64,000 bases of DNA from Chrysomallon squamiferum (taxonomy: Eukaryota > Mollusca > Gastropoda > Neomphalida > Peltospiridae): NCBI GenBank assembly GCA_012295275.1, contig CM022676.1:843841-907840 (forward strand). The letters run 5' to 3'. Positions 15,168 to 28,608 of the stretch are shown piece by piece. The translations under genes were made by a program, and so were the position numbers. How positions within the stretch are numbered: position 1 is the first letter of the stretch; the number at the start of each line of letters is the position of its first letter. A model generated the notes under the pieces. It saw nothing but the letters and a program-made list of their open reading frames with translations, was not told the origin of the DNA and ran no database searches.

Positions 15168-16819
15168 GTTCTTAATGTAACAATTAAAAACAAAGATTCT
15201 TATGGTAACAATTAAAAACATAGCTTCTTAAAATAACACAATTATGCACATATCCAAAATGTACCATAATTATACAAATATCCTTAATGTAAAACAGTTG
15301 TAAACAAACCTTCAATATAACATACTACAGATCTGCAGATACATCTAACGTATCACATAAAACAAACATATTTTCCCTGATTGTACTTTTAAAAAAAAAA
15401 AAAAGACTTTAATTAACCAGACAGTGAATTAGAAATATGAGACATAATGAGTAAGAAACATGTTAAATGAATAAAAAAGATCAGACTTTAATTAATATAC
15501 ACAATGAGTGGATGAAAAACACCAGACCCTGGCCTACTTTTGTATTACCATTCCAAATAAGGGATGTTCCAGTTTTACGTGTGCTATGTGAGTCAGTAAA
15601 AATAACTTATGAGGATGAGAAATGAAATCAGTGACTGAAGCAGATATAACCTGCTTGATACAAAGACTGTAAGTGAGTTACATCTCACCTTCGGTTTTTG
15701 CCAGCAACTCTTTTGATGGTTTGCCAAGCCCAGATTTGAAAGTTGGTATCACCTGAAAAACATAATTACTTCCAGGACACAGACCAGTAACTGAAAGAAA
15801 AATAAACAGTTTATTTTATAATTTTTTATCTTTTTTTATTTTATTTATTTATTTATTTTTGACACTAAAATACCAGTTATAAAAAGTATTAAACAAATCT
15901 TTTAAAAATGTGTTAAGGTCCACAGGAAGCCCAGTGTACAAATATTTCTTCCATTACTGTTAATGCAGATTACCTGCTTACAAAATAAAATCATGTAAGA
16001 AAAGAATCATATACAATACAGTCCTGTGGTTAAAAGTACAAATTTGTTATAATCTATTAGTTGTATCTTTGGTGAAATAAAAAAAATGATAATGGAATTT
16101 AATGTATTTTAAGCTGACGCTGAAATCTCTCCTCATTTTACACACTGGGAAATATTAAAATCTGTAATCAAATCATGAAAGATTTGCTAGTAATGATATT
16201 GATAAATTTAAATGAAAAAGCAGCATTATATCCCCAACCTGTATCAGTGAATCTTTTTGTGATTAAAATCATGTTTCAGTGGTGTAATTGTGTCATTGTG
16301 CAAGCTTTGCCTATTATAGGAACTCTGAGTACAGATTATTTCATGCTGAAGTTACAACAACCTTTTGATTTATAGAGATTATTATGTACTGAAGTTTCAG
16401 TATTTTATCTAACTAAAATTCAGTGGACTAGGATTGAATTGGCATCTGATAAAGCAGTCATTAGCCAGACTGAGAATCTAGCACATTAATTAAGCTAATT
16501 CTTTACCACTAATGTGTGGCATGGTCGTGCTGAACAGTTCTTGCTTGATGAACTGGTACTGCATTCTCACTGTGTAACTGACAACACCCGGCACTGCTTT
16601 CCATGTGAGCTGTATGTCAGATCTGTCTCTCCTAGTCACTTTCAGATCTGTCACTGTCTCCTCAGAGGTTGATGTTGACAATGTGCAGTGTTCTGATCCA
16701 GGACCCTCACCTGCATCGTTGACAGCTGACACCTGAAACAATGTAACCTAGGTACAGTGTATCCTAGACACAGGTAGCATATGTATATGTAAGTGTGTGT
16801 GTGTGTGTGTGTGTGTGCA

Positions 16820-16875
<56 letters not shown>

Positions 16876-19800
16876 CATTTCTGGGTGTGTTTTAACTGAC
16901 CCATATGTCATATTTGATGCCATTCTTTAAGGTGTCTAGAGGCAGATCAAAGCAGATCAAAGCTCCACATGGCCTGAACTGAGAAGTGTCACATTTTACT
17001 TCTGTCACAGCTGCCGTCTCGGTGTTCTTCAAGTGAAGCTGAAAACAGAGACACTGATTAGCAACACACAAAACAGACTATAAGTAACAAACATATTACA
17101 CGTTTTGATCATACAGACAAAATACTCAGACCACTATGTGTATATATATATATATATATAGCCAGTACATTTCAACTATGTTGTTTGTACACATATAATC
17201 AAACATGATTTTACACACACCCACTCAAACACTGAAGTGTCAGTTATTATACAAATAATTACTATTTTCAAACACAGAGTTCCTATATGAAATTTCTAGA
17301 TTAAAGCCAATTTAAAAGAAACCAGAGACAGACATTCAGTTTCTTTTTTCACATTCAAAGAAATTCTTGGAGATATACATTATTCAAACATGGCCAGAGA
17401 GATGTCATGTATACATGATAGTTAAAATTTACCACATAATAATTAATCTGTCCATAGGTTTTCTCTGGTTTGTTCCATTTTAGAGATATTCTAGGATTTG
17501 CACTTTTTATCATCTGAGCTTGAAAAATACGTGGCTTTGATGGTACTGTAACATAAAGAGAAATCATTGAAAAATAGTCTCTAAAACTTTTCTGTATTCT
17601 TAATTTGCAGAATAAAATTCACAGTTTGACAGATTACATAAAAATATAAACAGACATGAACAGACCCATAAATATATGCAGACAGTCATTGTCAGATAAA
17701 CTTTAATATCAAAAGCAAATATTTATTTACTAAAATTCTTCAGTCTTCAATTATTAATATTTCAAAATGTGCATAATATAAAACTAAATTTATATTACTG
17801 ACTGCAGTAAAACAGCATTTATTCTAAATATTAAGTCTATTTAATAATGCTTTTTAAAATGTCATCTCTGCAAAGTGAAATGTGTTGTGTTGATACAACA
17901 CTTTTCAAGTGTTTTCATTATGACTGATATCCTAAACAGAGTGAGTGTTCAGCTGATTTTCTAGTCACAAATTCAGCTGTTTGTGTTGACACTATATTTA
18001 TGAGATTTCACTGTGTCCTACTATAGTCAAGAATGGATCTGAACAGTAGCATTATGAGTGGAAAGGAGTTCATTAATATATAACATTAATAATATTAAAC
18101 ATAAGTATTAAAACTAGTAAATAAGAAAGAGTAAATATTAATTAATATAAATAAATAAATTATACCTCCTTGCAGAGTTTTGACTTTTATCAGATGACTT
18201 CCACTGTATTTATCTCCCCTGACTATGTAGACTCTGATAATGTAGTCAGTGAGAGGGTGCAGTGATCGCAGTTGGTAACTTGTCATTGACGTTGTGGCAT
18301 TGGTGTAAAATTCTTTATTATTTGTTTCTCTGTAAAAAAAGTAATGAAATAATGAATTTACATATTCTTTATGACAATTCAGTAATATCCCATAATATTA
18401 TAATTTTTATATGTTTGGTCAGTTTAACCCATTATTTCCATGAGAAAAAAAAGGACAGTTTACACAATGTACTTTGGAAAGTGAATTAATTTATGGAAGG
18501 ATGATTAGAGAATCTTAAAAAAGTAATTACTCACAGGTATGAAATTAAGTATTTGATGTTATTTCCTGCAACACCTTTCCAATTTAAATCTATGGTCGTA
18601 GCAGTAACACCTAATACTGCAACATTAACCTGCACACCCTCTGAAAAATACAAAAATATTCAAACTGTATCTGTTAGTCTAACCACTGTTGCATACATTA
18701 ACAAGCTCTTGTCTCACACAAATAATAACACTGTTTCCAGTCTGTGATAAAAAGTCATATTGTGATCAGCAAAACAGAAAAAAAAAAAAAAAAGCTTTCA
18801 TTTAAAGATGTGGCAATCTACATCCTAAAGAATCTTCACGCTAATCAAGAACTAGTTTGAGGACAGATGGTGACTGCCATCTCATATCTCACCAAACAGT
18901 CACTTATTTGTTTCCCAGTCCTGGTGATAACAAGCAATCCATGTATGTTCCTGAGACGTCACAGCTTTCAGAGAATATTAAGTGATTTTAAAAAGATAAC
19001 AACTGAATCATTTCCAATTTATTATAACTAGATGTTAGTGAAGAGAAAGTCTAGTACACTGAGTAACACTGTAATAGAGAAGAATGAGCTACTCACTGTC
19101 ATTACACCAGCTCAGAGTTTCATCAGTGTCATCAGAGCAGTCCTCTAAGCCATCACACACAAAGAGCCATGGAACACACTGGTCAGACGACAAACAGTGG
19201 AAACTGTGTGGAGACTTCCTACAGTCTGACAGAGTTGGAGACACTGAAATTAAACACAACGTTACATAACACAACACCAAGCATTATCATGCTGTTCCTA
19301 AATCTTCTCCAATTACGATAATTAAATCCTGTTATTTTAAAGCAAGTGTTCAACCAACAAAATAAACAAATATGAACACACACACACAAATACAAGTAGC
19401 CTCTCTGTGTGTATGTGTATTACATATAATTATATAATTTCTAATCTAAATGAATAAAAAGATTTATTTCATCACTAACAAGACAGTCACATACTTGTAG
19501 TAGATGACTGTTCAGGACAGTTCCATTCATCAGAGCCATCATCACAGTCTTTGTAACCATTGCAGCGACGTTCACGTGGAACACATCCAAGACTGTGCAC
19601 ACACTTGAACCCTGTTGAGTTACATGGCAGAGAGCCTGTAAAATAATATCAGAGACTGAATGTAGAGACCAAAGTGTCTAGTTTATTGATTGTTCACTGT
19701 GGAACTGAGGTTTAATGCAAATTTACAAAATAAATGACAATTTCAGGCAAAATTACATAATGTCGACCATGGTTGTCAGGATCAAGGATCACAAGATATC

Positions 19801-22800
19801 TGGTTAACTAGCTTGTCTGTACTGATACTACCATTCCCAAATCAGATGTTTCTCTAAAGTGAAATAGCACATGTTTACATCACATACTGTTCCTTTATCT
19901 AAAAGAAGTCCTGTGTAAAATGAGATGTTTTAATGTGTAGATTGACATTGTAATGTAAAGTGAGACACTGTAATGTAAAGTGAGACATTTTAATGTGTAA
20001 AGTGAAATATTTCAAAAGTGTAAAGTGAGATGTTTTATTGTCTAAAGTGAGATGTTTTATTGTCTAAAGTGAGATGTTTTAATGTGTAGTGAGTTATTTT
20101 AATGTGTAAAGTGAGATGTTTTAATGTGTAGAGTGAGATATTTTAATGTGTAGAGTGAGATGTTTTAATGTGCAGAGTTAGATGTTTTAATGTGTAGAGT
20201 TAGATGTTTTAATGTGCAGAGTTAGATGTTTTAATGTGTAGAGTGAGATGTTTTAATGTGCAGTTAGATGTTTTAATGTGTAAAGTGAGATGTTTTAATG
20301 TGCAGTGAGATGTTTTAATGTGTAGAGTGAGATGTTTTTTAACGTGCAGAGAGAGGTGTTTAATGTGTAGAGTTAGATGTTTTAAAGTGCAGAGTGAGAT
20401 GTTTTATTGTCTAAAGTTAGATGTTTTAATGTGCAGAGTGAGATGTTTTAATGTGTAAAGTGAGATGTTTTAATGTGTAGAGTGAGATATTTTAATGTGT
20501 AAAGTGAGATGTTTTAATGTGTAGAGTTAGATGTTTTAAAGTGTAGAGTTAGATGTTTTAATGTGTAAAGAGTGAGATTTGTGTTTAAAATAAAGAAAAA
20601 CACTTCACTGCTGCAGTTTCGTTCATCTTCCCCAAGGGAGCAGTCTCTGTCCCCATCACAGAGGAAGGTCAACCAGATACACTGCCCATCACTGCACTCA
20701 AACTGGTCCTCTGTACACTTCCTACCTGCAATCAGTTTTATACCAAACCAAAGGCAAATACATTAAAAATATGAGTACTGTCCATATATAACTGAAAGAT
20801 CTAATATTTTCCACATTTCCATACAGGTTCATAATAATTTTTGAAATTTTTGCTACTTTAAACAATGAATTTATAAAAAAATTTATAATTAACATATTCC
20901 AAACAAGAACTTGTAGCACAATTTCATTTACAGTTTGTTTTACTATTTTCATAATTAACAATAATAATTTTATTTACAATCATTTTCATCTGATTTGTCC
21001 CAACAATCAATTCTTCCATCACAACGTCGATCTTTTGGAATACATCGGCTGTCATGACACTGAAAAAACTGTGGGCCACATGAACCTGGGGTCGAAGGCT
21101 TTGTAGTGTTTTCATAACCTGCATAAGCAAACATTTATTTAAATAACATAAACATATTTCCAGCATCAGAGATTATATAAAAGGTTCCCCTCAACAGTAA
21201 AACTGTTTTCTGCTGAACAATATGAAAAACTGTTTATAACTTACCACAATGTTGTTCATCTGAGTTGTCACCACAGTCGTTGACCCCATCACAGCGAGAA
21301 CTCCACCACACACAAAAACCATTCCCACACTGGAACTGCCAGCTCCTGCATGAGTGAGACGTGGCCGGTGTTGTCGTCATGTAGGAGGTAGTTGCTAACA
21401 AATCATATAAACATGTCAGAGAATGATACTTTAACAACCACCTTCCAAAATTCAACTGTAGCTTCGGTTACACAAACAGTTTAAAACATTCATGATTCAC
21501 CCTTTTTCTTTTTCTACACACAAACACACAGTGGACTCTGCCAAAACCAGGTTTCACTTGGGGCCAACAAGATATACCATTATATATTAAGATCAAAATT
21601 GGAATATGGTTTTTTTCACACATGTTAAAATTAAATGTCACCTGAAAAACAGTCTGTCACATGTGGCTGCATTTCTTTTTTCTTTTTTTTTATATTTCTC
21701 TCCAAAGCAATCTCCTGTCCATGGCCTCCATGTTTAATATCAGCTGCAAAAGTCTGTTATCAGTAGTGCCAGCAACAGATTTAATTTCTTATATCATTTT
21801 AAGAACATCAGTATATGAAGGCTTTTGTCCTTTAGTCGATGTGTCAATCCATTTAGATTTCTGAATTTGCCAAAATGTTGGTTTTCTACATATGCCAGTA
21901 ATGATCACTAAGTTTTAAAATGTCAAACACTGTCCGTCTCCATATTTTAAGTTGCACTGCCAGGTTTTATGGGAGGAGAAACATGGGTGAAATCATCACC
22001 CTTGTGTACTAAACTCTGACTTACTTTTAACACTGATCAAGTCTCCTTTTTAAATATATATATATTTTTTGTTTTAAATGTATCACTTGGATGTTGTGCA
22101 ATGATGTTGTGAACAAATTTTGCAGTCTGCCAGCATTATTTCCATCAAATTATATTTATAAATGTGACTAACTGTATGAATAACTGCAAAAATGTTTAGC
22201 TGCAAAAATCTAAGAATAAAACTTTTGTTAAATAATTTTATCACTTGTTGTATGAGACTGAATGGAATATTTTATTAAAGGCCCATATATATTTATATAT
22301 ATGTAGATGTTTAATTTTATGTTTGTGACAATGGTTTAGCTATGTCATATTGTCTCATGTCACCTTTACCAAACCTCACTTTGCTCTAATGTTCTTGAGG
22401 GAAAAGCAACTTCCCTCTATTTTTCTAGCATAGCATGAACACAGCATGACTAAATACTGCCAGGTTTACATAGTTGAAATTGATTAAAACTTTTCTCTTA
22501 ACTCTTAGTTTAGAAAGTGATTAAGCTGCTATTTTTTGGTCCACTCTGCCATTATGACTAATTCATTAAGACAATGCAAAATATGTGCTATTTATGCAAA
22601 TGTGTGATTTTGACAGTAAACCTAAATGAGTTAATTCATTTGGGTATCAAACACTAATAATAACCTTATTTATTTAGCTGCATACACTAATCACAAGAAG
22701 AATGACATTATTTTTTATTAAGCTTCCAAAGAAGTGCAATCATTTCATCTTGCGCAGCAGCCTAATTACATACAAACTGCTGCTATTGTTTAAGAATTAA

Positions 22801-23114
22801 TCACACTTGCAAAATTGTGTACCAGTGCTGACAAAACTTATTGCTATTGAACTTGTTTTCGTGTTCTGGAATGTACACCTGAAATCTGAAGTACATGATG
22901 ACAATGACGTTATTCTCATAAACATCAGGATTACATAACAAAGAAGAAGCCATTACAGGTACATAACAACAAAATGAAAGTAACAAAATGAAAGTGCATA
23001 TCTGGATTAGACAGGTTTTGTTCATAACAGATAAACGATATCTGGACTGAACTTTGAAATGTTGCCAGTTTAGACAGAAATCCAGATTAGTCAAAGGCAT
23101 GTTTTCACAGAGTA

Positions 23115-23158
<44 letters not shown>

Positions 23159-26100
23159 ATAGATACACTCACAGACATATATATATACACACACACACAT
23201 AAACATTTAACATTTTAATTAGTCAGTATAATTCATGCATAATGTTTTTTTAATCCACATGCATGTAACATACACATAACACACATTAAACACACCTGCG
23301 TGCACACATACAGACAGAAAGACACAAACACACACACATACACACAAACACACACACATTAACACATGCAGACTATATATTTTGCATAAAAATATTTATA
23401 CACACTTATAAGTTACATAATTCTTTTTAAGGAACAGAAGTAAGACATACTGCATGCTGCCTCGTCACTTCCATCACTGCAGTCGTCTTCACCATCACAC
23501 ACCCACGTCCTCTGTATACACTTGGAGTCACTGTGACACTTGAACTGCCAGGCAGGACACGTAGTCAGTGTACAGTTCCTCTCGTCAGAGCCATCGCCAC
23601 AGTCATCCACCCCGTTACACACACTATATGTGTCAACACACCTTCCATCAGCACAGCGGAAACTTCCAACACAAGTAGCTGAGGTGAGATCAAACAACAA
23701 ACAATTACAACTAAAATAATACCAGTATAACAACAATTACAACTGAAGTGAAAGTAACACCAGTTTAACAACACTTACAACTGAAATAATAGTAACACCA
23801 GTATAACAGCAATTACAACTGAAATGAAAGTAAAACAAACACAACAACAATTATAGTTAGAATTAGAATTAAAATAAGAATAACATTTTTTTATAATTTC
23901 TATTATTTTAAAATAAAGATATAAAAGTGAAACAAACCATTGTGTTCACAACCGACTTCATCTGATCCATCATGGCAGTCATCAGCAAAGTCACACCTCC
24001 ACGACTTGGGAATACATTTCTTATTCTGACATTCGAACTGATCAGCATCACATGGCTTGTACACTACAACACAGAACATACTGTATTTAACACTGCAACA
24101 CAAAATACACTGTATTTATTTTAGCATCACAAAATATACTGTATTTATTATTTGTCACAAAATATATGACTTCAGTAAGCACTAAATGTTTTATAAAACC
24201 AGTGATATACCATATTAAAGTTTACGTAACTCACCACACTTGTGTGACTTCAGTAAGCAATGTGTATTTTACAGAACCAGTGATATACCATGTAACTCAC
24301 CACAGTTGCGTTCATCATCCCCTTCAGGGCAGTCAAGATCACTGTCACATCGCCAGCGCATTGGAATACAACTACCTTCACTGCATGTCATCTGGTCAGG
24401 GGGACACGTGGTGTATGCTACATATCAATTAAGAAATAATGACAACGTTGAAACTGCCATGGTGAAAACAAGTAATTTCAAATGTACAATAATGAAAAAA
24501 TTATAAAATGCAAATGACATGAAAAAGTTAGTAAGATTAACTGAAATGTTGTAAGGAGATCTTATTTTATTTATCAAATCAATTAGTGAGACAAAAATCA
24601 TAAAATTTGAACATTGACAAAAACAAAGTATCCATAAGTACTATAGAACAAACTAGCCTTGAAAAAGAAAAGTTTTGACAAAAAAGTACTTTACACCTTT
24701 CTAATACATGTGTAACTTACGACAATCCATTTCATCACTATGGTCAGGACAGTCATTGTCACGGTCACACTGCCATGGAAACGGGATGCAGTGAAGGTGG
24801 TCAGCACACATAAATTGATCTTCAGAACATTTAGTACCTGAAACATTAAAATTACTCTGTTCTTTACAAGTAACAAAAAAACTAGGATCTTGCAAACAAA
24901 CTTTTAATTTTGTCTTTCACTTATTTTGTACTACACTGAAACACTTGCTGTTTTGTACAACTGAAATACTTGCTGTTTTGAACAAGACTGAAATATTTAG
25001 TTTTGTACAACATTGAAACACGAGATAGCAACACTTACTTTTAAGTATGAGATACAAACACTTGTTGTTTTAGTATCAGATTGAAAATTTAAAGTTTTGT
25101 ACATGATAAAAACATTTACTGTTTTGTACAAGATTGAGACACTTACTGTTTTGAACAAGTCTGAGACACTTACTGTTTTGAACAAGACTGAGATACTTAG
25201 TGTTTTGTACAAGATTGAGACACTTACTATTCTGTACAAGACTGAGACACTTACTGTTCTGTACAAGATTGAGACATTTACTGTTTTGTACAAGACTGAG
25301 ACACTGTTCTGTACAAGATTGAGACACTTACTGTTCTGTACAAGATTGAGATACTTACTGTTTTGTACAAGATTGAGACACTTACTATTCTGTACAAGAC
25401 TGAGACACTTACTGTTCTGTACAAGACTGAGACACTTACTGTTCTGTACAAGATTGAGACATTTACTGTTTTGTACAAGACTGAGACACTGTTCTGTACA
25501 AGATTGAGACACTTACTGTTCTGTACAAGATTGAGATACTTACTGTTTTGTACAAGACTGAGACACTGTTCTGTACAAGATTGAGACACTTACTGTTCTG
25601 TACAAGATTGAGATACTTACTGTTTTGTACAAGAATGCAATTTCCATTTTTATCCATTTTCTCATTGAAACTGTTACAGCGACACTGTTCATCACCCGAT
25701 GACAGCTGTACATGCATGGGCACATTGTCAGCACATTTACATGTTCTGTTCGGCCGACCGTGACCAGACTGTGGAGGTTTGGGTAGACACAGCTGAGTGC
25801 AAGGATGGTTGCCACGGCTACATGCACTGCTCACTAAAATGTATTAACATCAATCCAAATACAGTCTAAGATTAATTAATGCTCTGCTAAAGCTGCAGAT
25901 GGAGAAAGCCACATATATCCATACCATGCTGTTTTGTACGATAGAAACACTTACTGTTTTGTATAACATAGAAATATTTACTTTTATGTACAAGATAGAA
26001 ACATTTACTGTTTTGTATGAGATAGAAACACTTACTTTTTTGAATATTTGCAAACAATATTCACTTAGTCTACAATTATATAATTAAAACAAAAAATGTG

Positions 26101-28566
26101 TATATATTTTAACTAATTATGCTGCTGTGATAAGTAAATACTCTGCTGTGATATTTTAACTAAGTACACTGCTGTGATATTTTAAATACTCTGCTGTGAT
26201 ATTTTAACTAAGTACACTGCTGTGATATTTTAACTAAGTACACTGCTGTGATATTTTAACTAAGTACACTGCTGTGATATTTTAAATACTCTGCTGTGAT
26301 ATTTTAAATACTCTGCTGTGATATTTTAAATACTCTGCTGTGATATTTTAACTGTGTATGCTGCTGTGATATTTTAACTAAATACTCTGCTGTGATATTT
26401 TAACTAAATACTCTGCTGTGATATTTTAAGTACTCTGCTGTGATATTTTAGCTGTGTATGCTGCTGTGATATTTTAACTAAATACTCTGCTGTGATATTT
26501 TAACTGTGTATGCTGCTGTGATATTTTAACTAAGTACACTGCTGTGATATTTTAACTAAGTACTCTGCTGTGATATTTTAACTGTGTATGCTGCTGTGAT
26601 ATTTTAGCTAATTACCTTGCTGTGATATTTTAACTAATTACCTTGCTGTGCTGTTCTTGAGACAATCTTCAAATCAGTAACACCAATCTGCTGAGACAGA
26701 ACTGGATGTATGGCTTCTCCGTTGCTTTTGTCTGCCATCATTACAGCATTCTTACCAGAGTCAGTCCAGTAAATAAAGGACTGAAAAGAAAAATGTTATC
26801 TCAGTAGTTATATAGTGCATGATTGAAAAAATAAAAAACACAAACAAATTCTTTACATATTTAGATGGAATATCAGATTTGATAAACAAATGAAATGAAA
26901 CAAAATTCATATTTTTTGTACAAACAAATTTAAATGAAAAGAATATTAAGAATACTGTTGAATTGACAAGAAAAAAAAAAAAAAAACAGTATGAATATTA
27001 TATGAGTAAAATTTGTACAATTATAAAGAGATGTGGCTGACAGGCATGTGTTTATATTAATTGTAATTCTGACAATTACTCTCAAAAGTGTGACTTAATT
27101 GTTCTGATGTATCATTTCTGAAAAATTATTTAAATAAAGGTGATTTCATTAGTTGCTTATTGGTAAAGATAAAACTTTTTTTTCCAGTTTGATATGTTTA
27201 ACAAAATGCTGTCACTTCAAACAGACACTGACATCAACTGAGTTGATGTTCTACTATGCTTTGTGTAAACAATTTGGTGTTCATTTATGTCTGACTGGAT
27301 CTATACAAAACACAGCAGTATTACATCTAATTCACAGGATTAATTTTCACCAATTATAGAAATTTAATCAAAGGTTAAGTCATATGGATTTTTCAAAAAC
27401 AAAATAATAAATTAAATTTACGAAAAGATTGTAAGATTAATCAGGCTGCCTTAAAATGAATGAAGATGAGAAACCTGTATGTGATTAACTAGAGAGCTTT
27501 ATGTATGTACCTTATATATTCCAATAGAAAATGGGTGAGGTAGATTGTACACTCCAGACACCAGAACAATCCTGTTTTTCCCATTCATGTCTGATGACAT
27601 TATCCTGTGCAGTCCAGCGTCTGTCCAGTACAGGCGTTCAGCAACGAGGTCAATGGCCAGGCCATTAGGCACCTGAACCACAGAACTGTTTATCACTGTC
27701 TCAACAGTGCTGCTGCCGTCCATCCACGCACGGGCAATGCGGGGTGTGGTGGCAGACCAGTCTGTCCAGTACATGTACCTAAAATAAATAAATAAGTAAA
27801 ATAATTAATCTAAAAATAAGAGTAAATATATATAAAAAAATATATATATATATTAACAAATAAATATCAATGAAAAACAATTTGAAACATTTTCTAAAAA
27901 TATTGATTATGATTTTTTGCCAATTACTTCAAGATACTCAGAATCTGAATGGTTGAAGAAATGAATTACTCAAAAACATATATTCTTATCCAAGCTAATT
28001 TCTTCACAGGCACATAAATTAAATTAATATCTTAATCAAAATCCATTTCTTACCCATGAAGTGGATCCAAAACAAGAGATCGTGGACGGTCCAGTTTGTC
28101 TGTCCCATTATAAAGAATCCTTCTGAATGTTCCATCTTTACGAGCTACTTCAATTTTATGAGAGGAAGCGTCAATCCAGAAGATGTTTCCACCTGTCCAC
28201 TCATAAGCCAGACCTTCAATAGTGGCCATGTTGAAACTGAGGATTGTCTCCCTTTCAGTTCTGTTTCCACTAAGACACTGCCGCTAAAACAGAAAACAAT
28301 TTGTGTCATTTAGCAACAATACACTTCCGCACAAGTAAACTTGGAGATTTCTGTGCTTACATTCATTTCAAAAACAAGTACAACATAATGCAAAAGATAG
28401 TATCACCAAAACTATTTAAAATAAAATTAAAATAAGAAGAGCAAAGACACTTCAGGTGGGACACTAAATATTACATAATTAACACAAACAAAATGATACA
28501 TCTTGCCCCAGCTGTTTAAACCAGAAATAGAATTCATGTCTGATGGAGAATTTAAACCAGATTTGA

Positions 28567-28608
<42 letters not shown>

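Noticed and set aside
22801-23196. A 131-codon minus-strand frame in the large SORL1 intron
   Set aside because: Lies in transposon copy A and a GT tract, and lacks LDLR-A cysteines.
25097-25589. Frames of [10 protein letters not shown] on the plus strand and VSVSILYRT on the minus strand
   Set aside because: Repeat-derived. Only the minus-strand frame continuous with exon 20 has any claim to be translated, and it is treated as a splicing question.
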